Positions 1 to 9,447 of a stretch of DNA of 64,000 bases are shown here, piece by piece. Source of the DNA: Lysinibacillus alkalisoli (lineage in GTDB: Bacteria > Bacillota > Bacilli > Bacillales_A > Planococcaceae); contig NZ_BMJT01000010.1 of NCBI RefSeq assembly GCF_014643595.1, positions 17,841 through 81,840 of the forward strand. The letters run 5' to 3'. How positions within the stretch are numbered: the stretch's first letter is position 1; each line of letters begins with the position of its first letter. A program made the position numbers and the translations under genes. The notes beneath the pieces were generated by a model. The model searched no databases, was not told where the DNA came from, and was given only the letters and a program-made list of their open reading frames with translations.

Positions 1-68
1 AACATTTTGTACTTTTTAATTGTGATAGGTATCCAATAAGCTTATGGCATTTTACGAGGACTACACTT

Positions 69-87
69 GATAATCATTATCATTTAT
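69..87. promoter_or_regulatory. Fur box in front of the first gene
   Basis: The stretch TGATAATCATTATCATT is a near-perfect match to the Fur consensus GATAATGATAATCATTATC, with alternating GATAAT/ATTATC hexamers. It lies about 45 bases before the TTG start of the reductase-like gene. This predicts repression in iron-replete cells. The match is direct; binding is inferred. Confidence 0.8.
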
Positions 88-131
88 TGTAGGATAAAGA
101 CAGGATATATATCGAGATTGGGGAGAGCGTA

Positions 132-842
132 TTGCAAATTTATTGGACAACAATTAAAGAAATTATTGAGGAGACACCACAAGTTAAAACGTTTATCTTA
201 CATTGCCCAGAAGATTTCACCTGGGAAGCAGGTGCACATACACACTTTGCTTTAAAAGGTTTTAATGACGGCGATGCGCCAAACCGCAACTTAGTGCGTC
301 ATATGTCCATCTCTACTTTACCTCATGAGGAGGGCATTGGCATTACAACACGTATTCGTGAGCAATGTTCCGAGTTTAAATCGATTTTAAAAAATATGAA
401 TGTTGGCGATGAAGTTGCGCTATTTAAAACACATTCAAATATTCCACTAAAACGTGAGGACAAAAATATTTACTTATTATCATCAGGTGTAGGCTTAGCT
501 ACTTTTCGACCAATTGTTTTAGACTACTTAAATAATACAGCTAATGTCAATAAAATTTATTCATTGAATGTAGATTCTTCAAAAGATTTTTTATTTACAC
601 CTGTATTCACAACTGTGAGTGATAAAAAAATCACTACTCAATTTGTCGATAACCGCACAGATTATTATGAACAAGTTAAAAACATGGCAGCTGACCCTGA
701 TGGACTTTATTATGTGGTAGGCAGTGATGAATTTTTACGACAAAACATTGCCATATTACGTGATCATGGTGTGCAACCTGAGCAAATCATGTTAGATAAA
801 CATGACCACCAGCTCCCTGAATTTTTAGCTACAAATGCATAA
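132..842 (+). CDS. Flavin/NAD(P)H oxidoreductase of the ferredoxin-reductase fold, probably iron-regulated
   Basis: A 236-residue soluble protein with the layout of an FNR-type reductase. An N-terminal beta-barrel FAD domain (about residues 1-105) carries the RHMSIS segment, which resembles the flavin-binding RxYS motif. A nucleotide-binding domain (about 110-236) opens with LLSSGVGLATFRP, the usual GxGxxP region, and holds YYVVGSDEFL, like the late GP motif. There is no ferredoxin or globin domain, so it must pass electrons to a separate partner. The TTG start has GGGGAGAG a few bases upstream. With the Fur box in front, reduction of ferric siderophore or another iron-starvation role is plausible, but the substrate is inferred. 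Confidence 0.75.
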   Translation: MQIYWTTIKEIIEETPQVKTFILHCPEDFTWEAGAHTHFALKGFNDGDAPNRNLVRHMSISTLPHEEGIGITTRIREQCSEFKSILKNMNVGDEVALFKTHSNIPLKREDKNIYLLSSGVGLATFRPIVLDYLNNTANVNKIYSLNVDSSKDFLFTPVFTTVSDKKITTQFVDNRTDYYEQVKNMAADPDGLYYVVGSDEFLRQNIAILRDHGVQPEQIMLDKHDHQLPEFLATNA

Positions 843-846
843 CATA

Positions 847-885
847 AAAGCTAGTATCGTTGTACAGTAAACGATACTAGCTTTT
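847..885. terminator. Bidirectional intrinsic terminator
   Basis: A 14-bp perfect stem (AAAGCTAGTATCGT and its complement) with a 10-base loop runs into T-rich sequence on both sides. It sits between two converging genes and can serve both. Confidence 0.85.
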
Positions 886-898
886 TATACGTATCTAT

Positions 899-1291
899 TT
901 AAGCAGTATATGCATAAATGATGCCATGTAACGCCATCATCATATGTTGTTCATCCGTTATAGACAATCCATATTGTAGAGCCATTTGTTCAGCGCCTTC
1001 AATGTAGGCAACTACTGTATTAGCATCTATACATTTTTGTTTATCTAAATATAATAAGATGTGTTGAATTTTATCTCCAAGCGCTTTGGCATCATCTTGC
1101 ATCCATTGTTGATACCCTATTCTATCTTGCTTAATATAAACAGCAGGTATATTTTTAGGAAAATGCTGCTGCAAATCTTGATAAACCTTTGTCAACATAG
1201 TGCACGCAGTATGATACTCTTCCGCTATAATCAATGCCATCACATCGTCTAACTTTTGCACTTGCTCGTCTACATATTCATCAAAACTCAT
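899..1291 (-). CDS. Small hypothetical protein
   Basis: A 130-residue, largely helical, acidic protein with no signal peptide or membrane segment. I do not recognise a family. The ATG has a good ribosome binding site (GGGGGTC region) 17 bases after the stop of the lipoprotein gene upstream, so the two are probably cotranscribed. The sequence is rich in Tyr, Met and Gln and contains no Cys/His cluster that would suggest metal binding apart from single cysteines. The function is unknown. Confidence 0.6.
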   Translation of the reverse strand: MSFDEYVDEQVQKLDDVMALIIAEEYHTACTMLTKVYQDLQQHFPKNIPAVYIKQDRIGYQQWMQDDAKALGDKIQHILLYLDKQKCIDANTVVAYIEGAEQMALQYGLSITDEQHMMMALHGIIYAYTA

Positions 1292-1308
1292 ACAGACCCC
1301 CCTAGAAT

Positions 1309-1701
1309 TTATTTGATCTTATCATTATAAAGTAAACCGTCATCATCAAAAGAAATAATCTTCAAACGATTATCCTGCTTAATGTAAACACTTTTATACC
1401 TTTCATGACCGCCACTATTTTCAAATAAAATCACACGCTTACCTTGATTATCCGTTTGGACAACCCCTTGATACGTTTCTATATCTATATATTGTGCTAC
1501 TATCTCAAATTCTTTATACTTTTCTAAGTCACTAGACGGATTATTCGTAGTGCTTTTTTGTTCTTCTAGCTCATTCTCCATTTCCTCAACTTCTTCTTGA
1601 GTAGTTGTTGGCTGTGTATCTTCATCTTCCTTACTCATCTCATCATTTGCACAACCTGTTAACAATAACAAGCTACCCAGTATAACCACGTGTTTCTTCA
1701 A
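1309..1701 (-). CDS. Small lipoprotein of unknown function
   Basis: A 130-residue exported lipoprotein. The N-terminus has KK, a hydrophobic run and the lipobox LTGC, so the mature protein would begin at Cys16. An acidic, Glu/Thr-rich linker (about residues 18-55) follows, then a small beta-rich domain (about 60-130) with YKEFEIVAQYI and a DDDGLLYND end. The ribosome binding site AAAGAAGG precedes the ATG. It probably forms a two-gene unit with the small gene downstream. I recognise no family; an envelope-surface role is all the sequence supports. Confidence 0.65.
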   Translation of the reverse strand: MKKHVVILGSLLLLTGCANDEMSKEDEDTQPTTTQEEVEEMENELEEQKSTTNNPSSDLEKYKEFEIVAQYIDIETYQGVVQTDNQGKRVILFENSGGHERYKSVYIKQDNRLKIISFDDDGLLYNDKIK

Positions 1702-1791
1702 AAAAATCCTTCTTTCTTTATGCTACTAAATAGCAAAAATATATGATTTCAATCCTACAAGACTCATTAGTAAAGAACAAGCCATTTGCAT

Positions 1792-1825
1792 AAAAAAGAG
1801 CCTGTAACAATACTGTTACAAGCTC
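1792..1825 (-). terminator. Intrinsic terminator after guaA
   Basis: Read on the minus strand, GAGCTTGTAACAG pairs with the following TGTTACAGGCTC and is followed by TTTTTT. It lies 20 bases past the guaA stop codon. Confidence 0.85.
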
Positions 1826-1844
1826 TGAAAAATAGAGTTTATTA

Positions 1845-3398
1845 CTATTCCCACTCAATCGTTGCTGGTGGCTTAGAGGTGATGTCGTAGACGATGCGGT
1901 TAACGTGTGGGACTTCGTTAACGATACGACGTGAGATGACTTCTAGCACGTCCCAAGGGATGCGTGCCCAGTCAGATGTCATGCCATCGATTGATGTTAC
2001 AGCACGGATGCCTACTGTGTGGTCGTATGTGCGTTGGTCACCCATTACGCCTACGGATTGGATGCCTGGTAGCACTGTGAAGTATTGCCAAATATCACGT
2101 TCTAAACCGTGGTTAGCAATTTCTTCACGTAAAATAGCGTCTGATTCACGTACAATTTGTAGCTTGTCTTCTGTAATTTCGCCAAGTACACGAATACCTA
2201 AGCCTGGGCCTGGGAATGGTTGACGCCATACAATATGGTCTGGCATGCCCATCTCTGTACCTAATGCACGTACTTCATCTTTAAACAGTGCCGCTAATGG
2301 CTCGATTAATTCAAATTGCATATCTTCTGGTAACCCGCCAACATTGTGGTGAGATTTAATTGTTTGTGCAGTTGCTGTGCCTGATTCGATAATGTCTGTG
2401 TACAATGTACCTTGCGCTAAGTATTCAATGCCTTCCAATTTAGAAGCTTCATCGTCAAATACATAAATAAATTCATTACCGATGATTTTACGTTTTTTCT
2501 CTGGGTCAGATACACCTGCTAATTTATCTAAGAAGCGTCGTTGTGCATCTACTTTAATTACGTTTAAGTTAAAGCCATCCGCTAATGTTGCCATTACTTG
2601 GTCAGCTTCGCCTTTACGTAATAAACCATGATCAACAAAGATACATGTTAATTGGTCGCCAATGGCTTTGTGGATTAATACTGCTACTACAGATGAATCT
2701 ACACCACCTGATAATGCACAAAGCACTTTTTTATCGCCAACCGTTTCACGAATTTTTGCGATTTCAATATCAATAAAGTTTTGCATTGACCAGTCGCCTT
2801 TTGCGTCACATACGTCAAATACAAATTTACGTAACAAGTCATTGCCATGTACAGAATGTTGTACTTCAGGGTGGAATTGTACAGCATATAGATTGCGTGA
2901 CTCATCAGCCATACCTGCGATTGGGCAAGATGGGCTTGTTGCTGTAATTTCAAAGCCTGCTGGTACTTCTGTTACATGGTCACCATGACTCATCCATACA
3001 ACTTGGTCTGTTGGTAAATCTGCAAAGATTTTGTTAGTAGCTGTGACATGAATATCTGCTTTACCATATTCACGTTTTTCAGAGCCTTCTACTTTGCCGT
3101 CATAATGATGTGCCATTAATTGCATGCCGTAGCAAATACCTAAAATCGGTAAGCCTAATTCAAAAATTGCAGGGTCAATATGGAACGCGCCTTCACCGTA
3201 TACGGAGTTAGGGCCACCTGAGAAAATAATCCCTTTGGCGTTCATTGCTTTGATTTCTTCTGCTGTTGTCGTATGTGCATGTAACTCACTAAATACACCG
3301 AACTCACGGATACGACGTGTAATTAATTGATTGTATTGGCTTCCGAAGTCAAGTACAACAATTTTCTCTTGTTCTGTAATAATCGAACTGTTTGACAC
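1845..3398 (-). CDS. guaA: GMP synthase (glutamine-hydrolysing)
   Basis: Converts XMP, glutamine and ATP to GMP, the last step of de novo guanine nucleotide synthesis. The N-terminal class I glutamine amidotransferase domain has the nucleophile loop GICYGMQ and the VQFHPEV His/Glu pair. The ATP-pyrophosphatase domain has the P-loop ALSGGVDSS, and the C-terminal dimerisation domain ends PPATIEWE, as in the family. An in-frame GTG at 3407 gives 520 residues, but it touches the Shine-Dalgarno sequence. The GTG at 3398 sits 5 bases after GAGGTGG and gives 517, close to the roughly 513 of B. subtilis. A guanine riboswitch and terminator lie upstream. Confidence 0.97.
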   Translation of the reverse strand: MSNSSIITEQEKIVVLDFGSQYNQLITRRIREFGVFSELHAHTTTAEEIKAMNAKGIIFSGGPNSVYGEGAFHIDPAIFELGLPILGICYGMQLMAHHYDGKVEGSEKREYGKADIHVTATNKIFADLPTDQVVWMSHGDHVTEVPAGFEITATSPSCPIAGMADESRNLYAVQFHPEVQHSVHGNDLLRKFVFDVCDAKGDWSMQNFIDIEIAKIRETVGDKKVLCALSGGVDSSVVAVLIHKAIGDQLTCIFVDHGLLRKGEADQVMATLADGFNLNVIKVDAQRRFLDKLAGVSDPEKKRKIIGNEFIYVFDDEASKLEGIEYLAQGTLYTDIIESGTATAQTIKSHHNVGGLPEDMQFELIEPLAALFKDEVRALGTEMGMPDHIVWRQPFPGPGLGIRVLGEITEDKLQIVRESDAILREEIANHGLERDIWQYFTVLPGIQSVGVMGDQRTYDHTVGIRAVTSIDGMTSDWARIPWDVLEVISRRIVNEVPHVNRIVYDITSKPPATIEWE

Positions 3399-3434
3399 GT
3401 TTTCCACCTCTTCATTAGTTTTCTGGTAGCTTAT

Positions 3435-3473
3435 GATGAAAAAACGCGCAGAAAAATCTCTTACGCGTTCATC
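3435..3473 (-). terminator. Riboswitch expression platform: terminator in the guaA leader
   Basis: On the minus strand GATGAACGCG pairs with CGCG-TTTTTT-CATC, giving a GC-rich stem followed by a T run ahead of the guaA start. It lies between the purine aptamer and the gene. A second hairpin (TTAGC-TATG-GCTAA) lies between aptamer and terminator. Guanine binding is expected to favour the terminator and shut guaA off. Confidence 0.8.
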
Positions 3474-3502
3474 TTAAGTGAATTAGCCATAGCTAACACA
3501 CT

Positions 3503-3570
3503 ATCATAGAGAGATTATTTACGGTAACCTCGTAGAGACATCTAGACCATATTTCTAGACTTATATGAAA
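3503..3570 (-). promoter_or_regulatory. Guanine riboswitch aptamer (purine class)
   Basis: The minus strand carries the full purine-riboswitch core: the P1 side TCATATAA, the P2 arms GTCTAGA/TCTAGAT around loop AATATGG, the junction GTCTCTAC, the P3 arms GAGGTTA/TAATCTC around loop CCGTAAA, then the closing CTATGA. The residue just before the closing TATG is C, the position that specifies guanine rather than adenine. P1 closes as TCATA/TATGA. Confidence 0.95.
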
Positions 3571-3619
3571 GCATCCCATTAATTATTTGTTTAATTTTAC
3601 TCTATTTAAGCGTGTAAAA

Positions 3620-5773
3620 TCAACCTGTTGTGAGATTGATTAAATATTCCCAACTTTCTTTTAACTGCGCAAAATTTGTAATTTCATGCGTTTTACGATA
3701 AAGCAATTGTTCATATACACTCGTTAACTCACGCATAGCCGTAGTATCATACGCTTGGTCCACACGCTGTGCAAAATTATGCAAGGTTTCTCCTTGGGCA
3801 CGGCGGTAACCGTATCGTGCCAATTGCTGGGTGAGTACCTCATACATTGTCATAAAGTTGTCATCGGTTTCGGCTTTACGTTTGAATTTGCGTGTGTAGT
3901 AGCCTGGTAACCATAACTTACGTGTAAATAACGCTGCAATCGCCACAATCATAGCCATAAGTAGTAAAATATAGCCTACTAAACGGTAATCATACATCAA
4001 ATCACTCATCTTTTTAAAGAAAGAGGGTGCTGCTGTAGTTTGCTCTTGTTGTTCTTCTTCAAGTGTTTGCTCTTCTTCTGGTTTATCTTCTAGCTGTTGC
4101 TCTTGTTCTGTTGGTTGGTCTTCTGCGAACATATCTAAACTTGTGAAACCAATTGTCGGCTCAAATTGTACCCAGCCTACTTGAGGAAGGTAAACTTCCA
4201 CCCATGAATGTGCCTCGTTATTTGTGACCAAATATTCTTCTAGCCCTGTTTCAGGGTCCTTTTGTTGATAAGTACCAGGAGCAAATCCTTTGACCCATCT
4301 CGCTGGGATATCTACTGAACGTAACATGACAATCATAGCTGTGGAGAAATTATCACAATACCCTCGTTTTGTTTCGAATAAAAATTGGTCGACATAGTCT
4401 TGGTCCTCTGCTGGTGTACCAACATTAAGCTTATCATAAGTGTACTCCCCATTTTTAAAGTACAATTCAATCGCTTTTGCCTTATCATAAACACTGTCTT
4501 TATCTTTTGTAATCTCTTGCGCTAAATCTCGCACGCGTTGTGGCACAGTAGTAGGCAGTGTTCTATTTTCAATTACTGCTGCATCATTGCGCTGATAATC
4601 TGCCATTGTCGATGCTCGTACGCTATCAATAGGATTTTTAATAGGCTCATATAAGATTTGGTACTCCTCTTCCATTGGCGTTTGTGGCGCTGTGATCTTT
4701 TCACTTGTGTTTGTCATCTGCAAGTTAGCATTATTCGCTAAAATTGTTGCAGGCACATAGGCTTGTGCATAAATGCCCAATGCCTTACCCGCTTCATAGT
4801 TTTTTATGACAGCTTGTTGAGTAGGTTGCATAACTTGATTTAATGATGTATTCACAACCCCACCTGATAACGTGCTGAAGGATTGATCAGGATTATCCTT
4901 CCAACCTTTTGATGTATAAATATTTTTAGTTTCCATACGCCAGTATTGACGCTCTGGTACTAAGGCTTTAAACACTTTAGTATCATCATCTGCTACACTG
5001 CCACCAAGTGCCTCGTCATTATTGCCATAGCCCACTTTTTTATTATCTTCATCACCTAGCGTTTCCTTAACAAATGCAACAGGGTCAGCCCATACGGAGT
5101 CATAACTTGGCAGTAATGTAGCAAAGTAGCCCCATACAATGACAAAAATAATGAACGGTGTGAGTAGCATCAGTTTTGTAGTTAACTTTAAGCGCTCCCC
5201 TGTAAGTAAACCTAGACGCTTTACGTAAAGGATGCCCATTAAAATTAAACCTAGAATTATGACACGTACCATTGCTTTCCCGCCGTCATACTCGCTAAAA
5301 GTGTCGAGTGTGGCAAGGAAAAATACCGTAATCATAAAGAAATAAAATACATTCGCTTCTGTCACTAAATATTGATGGATTAAATAAATTAACATCCAGA
5401 TTAAAATAAATAATAATAAAGTACGGAAAGGATTTGTCACATCACTTAATTGTAAGGTAGCTAAGGCGATTGCATTCACTTGGATTTGTTCCATAAAGAA
5501 GTGAAAACTATCAGCTGATAGCAGGGCAACCTTCTCCGTATAGGTGTAAAAGATAAAAAGGCTAATATAGAGCAATTTAATAATTGAGACGAGCCAAAAC
5601 GGCAAATAGAATACGTTTACTAATAAAGCTAAACCTACAAATAATAAAATATACTCCCCGTAACCTGTTCCTGTTAATTGTGTAATAGGGACTAACCATT
5701 CTTTTAACATTAAAAAGATAATGATATATACAATAAATAACTCTAAAATATCACTCGTACTACGTTTCATCAC
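3620..5773 (-). CDS. Membrane-anchored transglutaminase-like protease (TgpA family)
   Basis: A 717-residue protein. The N-terminal half has about six hydrophobic helices (residues 10-220). An extracytoplasmic segment follows with a transglutaminase core: catalytic Cys in RGYCDNFSTAM, His in NEAHSWVEVY and an acidic residue in WVQFEPT. After a Glu/Gln-rich linker there is another membrane helix (about 610-630) and a C-terminal DUF4129-like region. The GTG start overlaps the end of the DUF58 gene, within a MoxR-DUF58-transglutaminase operon. This trio is common in Bacillales and is thought to act at the cell envelope; the substrate is unknown. Confidence 0.85.
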   Translation of the reverse strand: MMKRSTSDILELFIVYIIIFLMLKEWLVPITQLTGTGYGEYILLFVGLALLVNVFYLPFWLVSIIKLLYISLFIFYTYTEKVALLSADSFHFFMEQIQVNAIALATLQLSDVTNPFRTLLLFILIWMLIYLIHQYLVTEANVFYFFMITVFFLATLDTFSEYDGGKAMVRVIILGLILMGILYVKRLGLLTGERLKLTTKLMLLTPFIIFVIVWGYFATLLPSYDSVWADPVAFVKETLGDEDNKKVGYGNNDEALGGSVADDDTKVFKALVPERQYWRMETKNIYTSKGWKDNPDQSFSTLSGGVVNTSLNQVMQPTQQAVIKNYEAGKALGIYAQAYVPATILANNANLQMTNTSEKITAPQTPMEEEYQILYEPIKNPIDSVRASTMADYQRNDAAVIENRTLPTTVPQRVRDLAQEITKDKDSVYDKAKAIELYFKNGEYTYDKLNVGTPAEDQDYVDQFLFETKRGYCDNFSTAMIVMLRSVDIPARWVKGFAPGTYQQKDPETGLEEYLVTNNEAHSWVEVYLPQVGWVQFEPTIGFTSLDMFAEDQPTEQEQQLEDKPEEEQTLEEEQQEQTTAAPSFFKKMSDLMYDYRLVGYILLLMAMIVAIAALFTRKLWLPGYYTRKFKRKAETDDNFMTMYEVLTQQLARYGYRRAQGETLHNFAQRVDQAYDTTAMRELTSVYEQLLYRKTHEITNFAQLKESWEYLINLTTG

Positions 5774-6894
5774 TGTCGAGACACCTCCCGTAGCACTTGA
5801 TTGAATGAGCCTGTTACATAATGTACTTTGACATTAGCCATGTGCATTGCTTTGCCTGGCTCGCCTATAACTAAGCAAATCACTTGGCTATGAAAACGGC
5901 TAAATGCTTGTAAATCTTCTTTTGTTAAATGCGGTGTAATAAATATTGTAGTAGCAAAACCTTTGGCGTTACTTGCACGCACATCGCCATAATCTGCTGG
6001 CTGCACAATGGCTAATTGGCGCATCACATGGTCAAAATGTTGTTGATAATGGACACGTATTAACTCTGATGGATTACTCACGGTGCTAAATGCTAACTCG
6101 CCTTGTGCCTCGAAAAATGTCTTGGCTAACGATGCAGCAAGTGAGACAGTTTGTTCAAAACCTATGCTATATCGCGTATCTAATACGATACTTACCGCTT
6201 CTGATTGTCTCTCTTCAAATTCTTTTGTGCGTAACTCTTGTGATTTCGCAAATGATTTCCAGTGAATCCAAGATAAGCGGTCACCTTGCTCATAATCTCT
6301 AACCCCTACTGCCATCGTCGCATCTTTGACAGCACTCCTTGGGGTATTAGCAATACCTGACTCATACGTAGCTTGAATAGGCTGAAAAATAATTGCCTCC
6401 ATTTTAGGATAAACAAGAATGGTCTCTGTTTGATTGGAAGAAAAACGATTGGTCGCAAACCCTAAGAAATCGCTACCTTGCAATGTTGTTGTCATATAAC
6501 GATACTCACCACGAGGTAGATCTTTCAAAGTATAATGCCACATAAAATTCCGACTAAACCCACCAATCTTTACTGTAGCGCTATGGTTTTCACGATACAT
6601 GCCCACATTTTTATTATTCATTTGCTCATGTAATGTCATATAAGCAAAAGGGAAAAATGTTTTGCGTCGCACGTAGACGTACACATCCATATCATCACCT
6701 GCTGTCACTTGCATAGGTGTAATTTCTCGCTCTACAGAGACAATGCGGTCACGCCATAATAAAACGACGAGGGCATATAATAAAAAAGGCGAGACACTAA
6801 ATAAAATAAACCAGCTTACAAACCCACCTTGAAACATCGTGAAACAAAAAATTATGATTATTAACACGCTGATTTGTAATAGCTTTCGCTTCAT
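5770..6894 (-). CDS. DUF58 membrane protein (YeaD-like)
   Basis: A 374-residue protein with two N-terminal hydrophobic helices (about residues 5-48), a beta-rich middle, and the DUF58 signature around VGVRDYEQGDRLSWIHWKSF followed by the EFEERQ stretch. The C-terminal part resembles a von Willebrand A fold with VLDTR as a possible metal-site remnant. It overlaps the MoxR gene upstream by 4 bases and the transglutaminase gene downstream by 4 bases, so translation is tightly coupled. DUF58 proteins usually work with MoxR ATPases; no enzymatic role is known to me. Confidence 0.85.
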   Translation of the reverse strand: MKRKLLQISVLIIIIFCFTMFQGGFVSWFILFSVSPFLLYALVVLLWRDRIVSVEREITPMQVTAGDDMDVYVYVRRKTFFPFAYMTLHEQMNNKNVGMYRENHSATVKIGGFSRNFMWHYTLKDLPRGEYRYMTTTLQGSDFLGFATNRFSSNQTETILVYPKMEAIIFQPIQATYESGIANTPRSAVKDATMAVGVRDYEQGDRLSWIHWKSFAKSQELRTKEFEERQSEAVSIVLDTRYSIGFEQTVSLAASLAKTFFEAQGELAFSTVSNPSELIRVHYQQHFDHVMRQLAIVQPADYGDVRASNAKGFATTIFITPHLTKEDLQAFSRFHSQVICLVIGEPGKAMHMANVKVHYVTGSFNQVLREVSRQ

Positions 6895-7835
6895 TTTACA
6901 GGGACCCTTCTTGCTGGCACTGCTACTTTGGCTAAAATACGCTCCATAATTTGCTCTGGCATCATGTCATCATAACGTGCTTCAGGCTTTAAAATTAGGC
7001 GGTGACTAAACACATAGGGTGCTAAATATTGTACATCGTCAGGCGTTACATAATCACGCCCTTGAATGAGAGCATAAGCTTTACATGCACGCATTAAAGC
7101 TAATGAAGCACGAGGGCTAGCGCCTAAGTAAATATATTTATGGTTGCGTGTGGCAGTAGCAATCTGCACAATATAATTGCGAATTGTCGCATCAATGAAA
7201 ACCGCTTCGGCTTGTTGCTGTAATGCTAAAATATCATCTAAATGCAATACGGGAGTTAACTCGGCAAATGGCGTCGCCTCTGCCATTCGTGTCAATAACT
7301 CATATTCTTCTGTTTCAGTAGGATAACCCATCTTCATTTTTAATAAAAAGCGGTCAAGTTGCGCCTCAGGCAATGGGTATGTCCCTTCATATTCAATAGG
7401 GTTTTGTGTAGCCATAACAAAAAAGGGCTGCCCTAGTGCTTTTGTTTCGCCATCAATGGAGATTGTTGCTTCTTCCATTGCCTCTAATAAAGCAGATTGT
7501 GTTTTTGGTGATGTACGGTTAATCTCATCTGCCAATACAATATTGCCCATAATGGGGCCTTCACGATATTCAAATGCTAATGTTTTAGGATTGTAAATGG
7601 AGACGCCTAATACATCTGATGGCAATAAATCAGGTGTAAATTGTATACGTTTAAAACTTGCATTAATGGATTTAGCAAGTGCTTTTACTAGCATTGTTTT
7701 CCCTACACCTGGCACATCCTCTAATAATACATGCCCCTTTGCAAGTAAACTGACTAAACTTAATTCCGCGATATTGCGTTTTCCAATCATCACTTTATCT
7801 ATATTGAGTAAAATCTTTTCTATTTGTTCATTCAT
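6891..7835 (-). CDS. MoxR-family AAA+ ATPase (YeaC-like)
   Basis: A 314-residue cytoplasmic AAA+ protein. It has Walker A DVPGVGKT (about residues 40-47), Walker B VLADEINR, sensor 1 ATQNP, and the arginine finger and sensor 2 region GASPRASLALMRA. MoxR proteins are chaperone-like ATPases that act on partner proteins with von Willebrand A or DUF58 domains; here the DUF58 gene follows with a 4-base overlap. The first gene of a three-gene operon; its ATG has GAGGTGG about 8 bases upstream. Confidence is high for the family and low for the client. Confidence 0.92.
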   Translation of the reverse strand: MNEQIEKILLNIDKVMIGKRNIAELSLVSLLAKGHVLLEDVPGVGKTMLVKALAKSINASFKRIQFTPDLLPSDVLGVSIYNPKTLAFEYREGPIMGNIVLADEINRTSPKTQSALLEAMEEATISIDGETKALGQPFFVMATQNPIEYEGTYPLPEAQLDRFLLKMKMGYPTETEEYELLTRMAEATPFAELTPVLHLDDILALQQQAEAVFIDATIRNYIVQIATATRNHKYIYLGASPRASLALMRACKAYALIQGRDYVTPDDVQYLAPYVFSHRLILKPEARYDDMMPEQIMERILAKVAVPARRVPVK

Positions 7836-7936
7836 CTGTCATCCACCTCATTTTTCAACATGTGTTAAGCATAACGGAAAAGGCTAAGTACTGACAACTA
7901 ATCTAACAATGCATACCTTTTAACTAGCGCTTTAAT

Positions 7937-7968
7937 AAAAATAAGCTACCGAAATATTCGATAGCTTT
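7937..7968 (-). terminator. Terminator overlapping the nosF stop codon
   Basis: On the minus strand AAGCTATCGAATATTTCGGTAGCTT folds into a stem followed by ATTTTT. The TAA of the ATPase gene forms the base of the 5' arm. Confidence 0.75.
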
Positions 7969-8644
7969 ATGGTGTAATTTGTTGCAGCCATAATTGTTCT
8001 AAATTAGCTGTGTGATGTTGTTGTAATAGCGTATGTAATGCACCATTTGCTACTAATTTACCTTCATGTAAAATTAACACATCATCCGCTAATTCTTCAG
8101 CAAAAGATAATAAATGTGTAGAAAATAATACCGTACAGCCTCGTTCTCTCTCAGCAACCATCATCTCTTTTAACTTGGCAATCCAATAAGGGTCTAAGCC
8201 ATTTGTTGGCTCATCTAATATCAGTAATTGTCCTTTGCCCATTAAGCTTTGGGCTAAATTTAACCGTTGGCGCATGCCTTTCGAGAACTGTTGTACCTTC
8301 TGTTTACGTACCTCATACAAGCCAACACGTTGCAATAATGCATGTTGCTCTGCAAGTGATACTTTTTTTAGCGAACCTAATAATTCCATAATCTCGGCTG
8401 CCGTTAAAGTCGTTGGAAAATCAACATCATCTGGCATATACCGTACTTCAGAAGAGGCATGCCATACTAATTGACCTGCACTTTGTTGATCTTGTGCAGT
8501 TAATAAACGAATTAGCGTACTCTTGCCAGCACCATTACCACCTGCTAATGCTGTAATCGTACCTTGTTGCAATGTAAAATCAACGGGCTGTAACCCACGC
8601 CCGTTTGCATACTGTTGTGCTAAACCTTGTGCTTCAACAATCAT
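7967..8644 (-). CDS. nosF: NosF-like ABC transporter ATPase
   Basis: A 225-residue ABC ATPase with Walker A GGNGAGKST, signature FSKGMRQRLNLA, Walker B LLILDEPTNGLD and switch His in STHLL. It overlaps the permease gene by 4 bases and ends a nosD-nosL-nosY-nosF series. In denitrifiers NosFY and NosD supply a sulfur species, and NosL copper, for the Cu centres of nitrous oxide reductase. By sequence alone the ATPase is of the general CcmA/NatA class; the nos assignment rests on the neighbours. Confidence 0.85.
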   Translation of the reverse strand: MIVEAQGLAQQYANGRGLQPVDFTLQQGTITALAGGNGAGKSTLIRLLTAQDQQSAGQLVWHASSEVRYMPDDVDFPTTLTAAEIMELLGSLKKVSLAEQHALLQRVGLYEVRKQKVQQFSKGMRQRLNLAQSLMGKGQLLILDEPTNGLDPYWIAKLKEMMVAERERGCTVLFSTHLLSFAEELADDVLILHEGKLVANGALHTLLQQHHTANLEQLWLQQITP

Positions 8645-9447
8645 GCGCTCCGCCCTCCTTTACGTATCATAATGTAAGCAAATAGTAGAGGGCATGCTAC
8701 CCACAATATGCTCACAAGTGTATAGACAAGTAAGCCTGTTGTTGTTTGATAAAATTGGACAAACTCATAATACGAGGGGCCAAGTACACTTGCTTGATTG
8801 GCAAACAATAAATAACCGAATCGCAGCCATTCTATAGGATTCACATGAATGACAACAAGCGTAATCTTTTGTAAAACATGACCTGCAATTACTGTACCTA
8901 CTGCCATCAAAGCATACGATATTAATAATAATAAAAAGGACCATACGACAAGCGATAACGCTAACGCATACAAACGCGTTTTAGCTATGATGCCTACTAA
9001 TACCGCAATGGCTGAAAAAATCAGTATAGTTAAGAGTGTAATCATAAGAAGGGATGGTGGGATTACAACACCACCTAATAATCCGCCTAATAATAACACC
9101 ACACCAAATGCCAACACTACCAGTAATAAAAAAGCACATACAATCGCTGTAAATTTAGCTACAATATAATGACGCATTTTAAGGGGATAGGTTTTCAGCA
9201 ATGCCAACCATTTTGTCTCATAATCACTAGCTACCCCCATGCTTCCAATCGTTAAAATAAATAAAGGGAGTAAAAATAATAATAAATTTAAAAAGGAGGC
9301 ACTTTGACGTGAGAACGTATCTGTTGCTGGTAACGCCATTTGCTGAATGACAATAATGCTTGTAAAAATAAAGGTGAATAATACACCGACCATTTGCATC
9401 CAACGACTTCGTAACATTTGTTTCCACTCTAATAAAATTAATTTCAT
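8641..9447 (-). CDS. nosY: NosY-like ABC transporter permease
   Basis: About 268 residues with six hydrophobic helices, typical of ABC-2 permeases of the NosY group. The in-frame ATG at 9462 would give 5 extra residues. I prefer the ATG at 9447 because it overlaps the nosL stop as ATGA, the same junction style as nosD/nosL. It pairs with the ATPase that follows by a 4-base overlap. It probably forms the membrane channel for the export step that NosD needs. Confidence 0.82.
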   Translation of the reverse strand: MKLILLEWKQMLRSRWMQMVGVLFTFIFTSIIVIQQMALPATDTFSRQSASFLNLLLFLLPLFILTIGSMGVASDYETKWLALLKTYPLKMRHYIVAKFTAIVCAFLLLVVLAFGVVLLLGGLLGGVVIPPSLLMITLLTILIFSAIAVLVGIIAKTRLYALALSLVVWSFLLLLISYALMAVGTVIAGHVLQKITLVVIHVNPIEWLRFGYLLFANQASVLGPSYYEFVQFYQTTTGLLVYTLVSILWVACPLLFAYIMIRKGGRSA

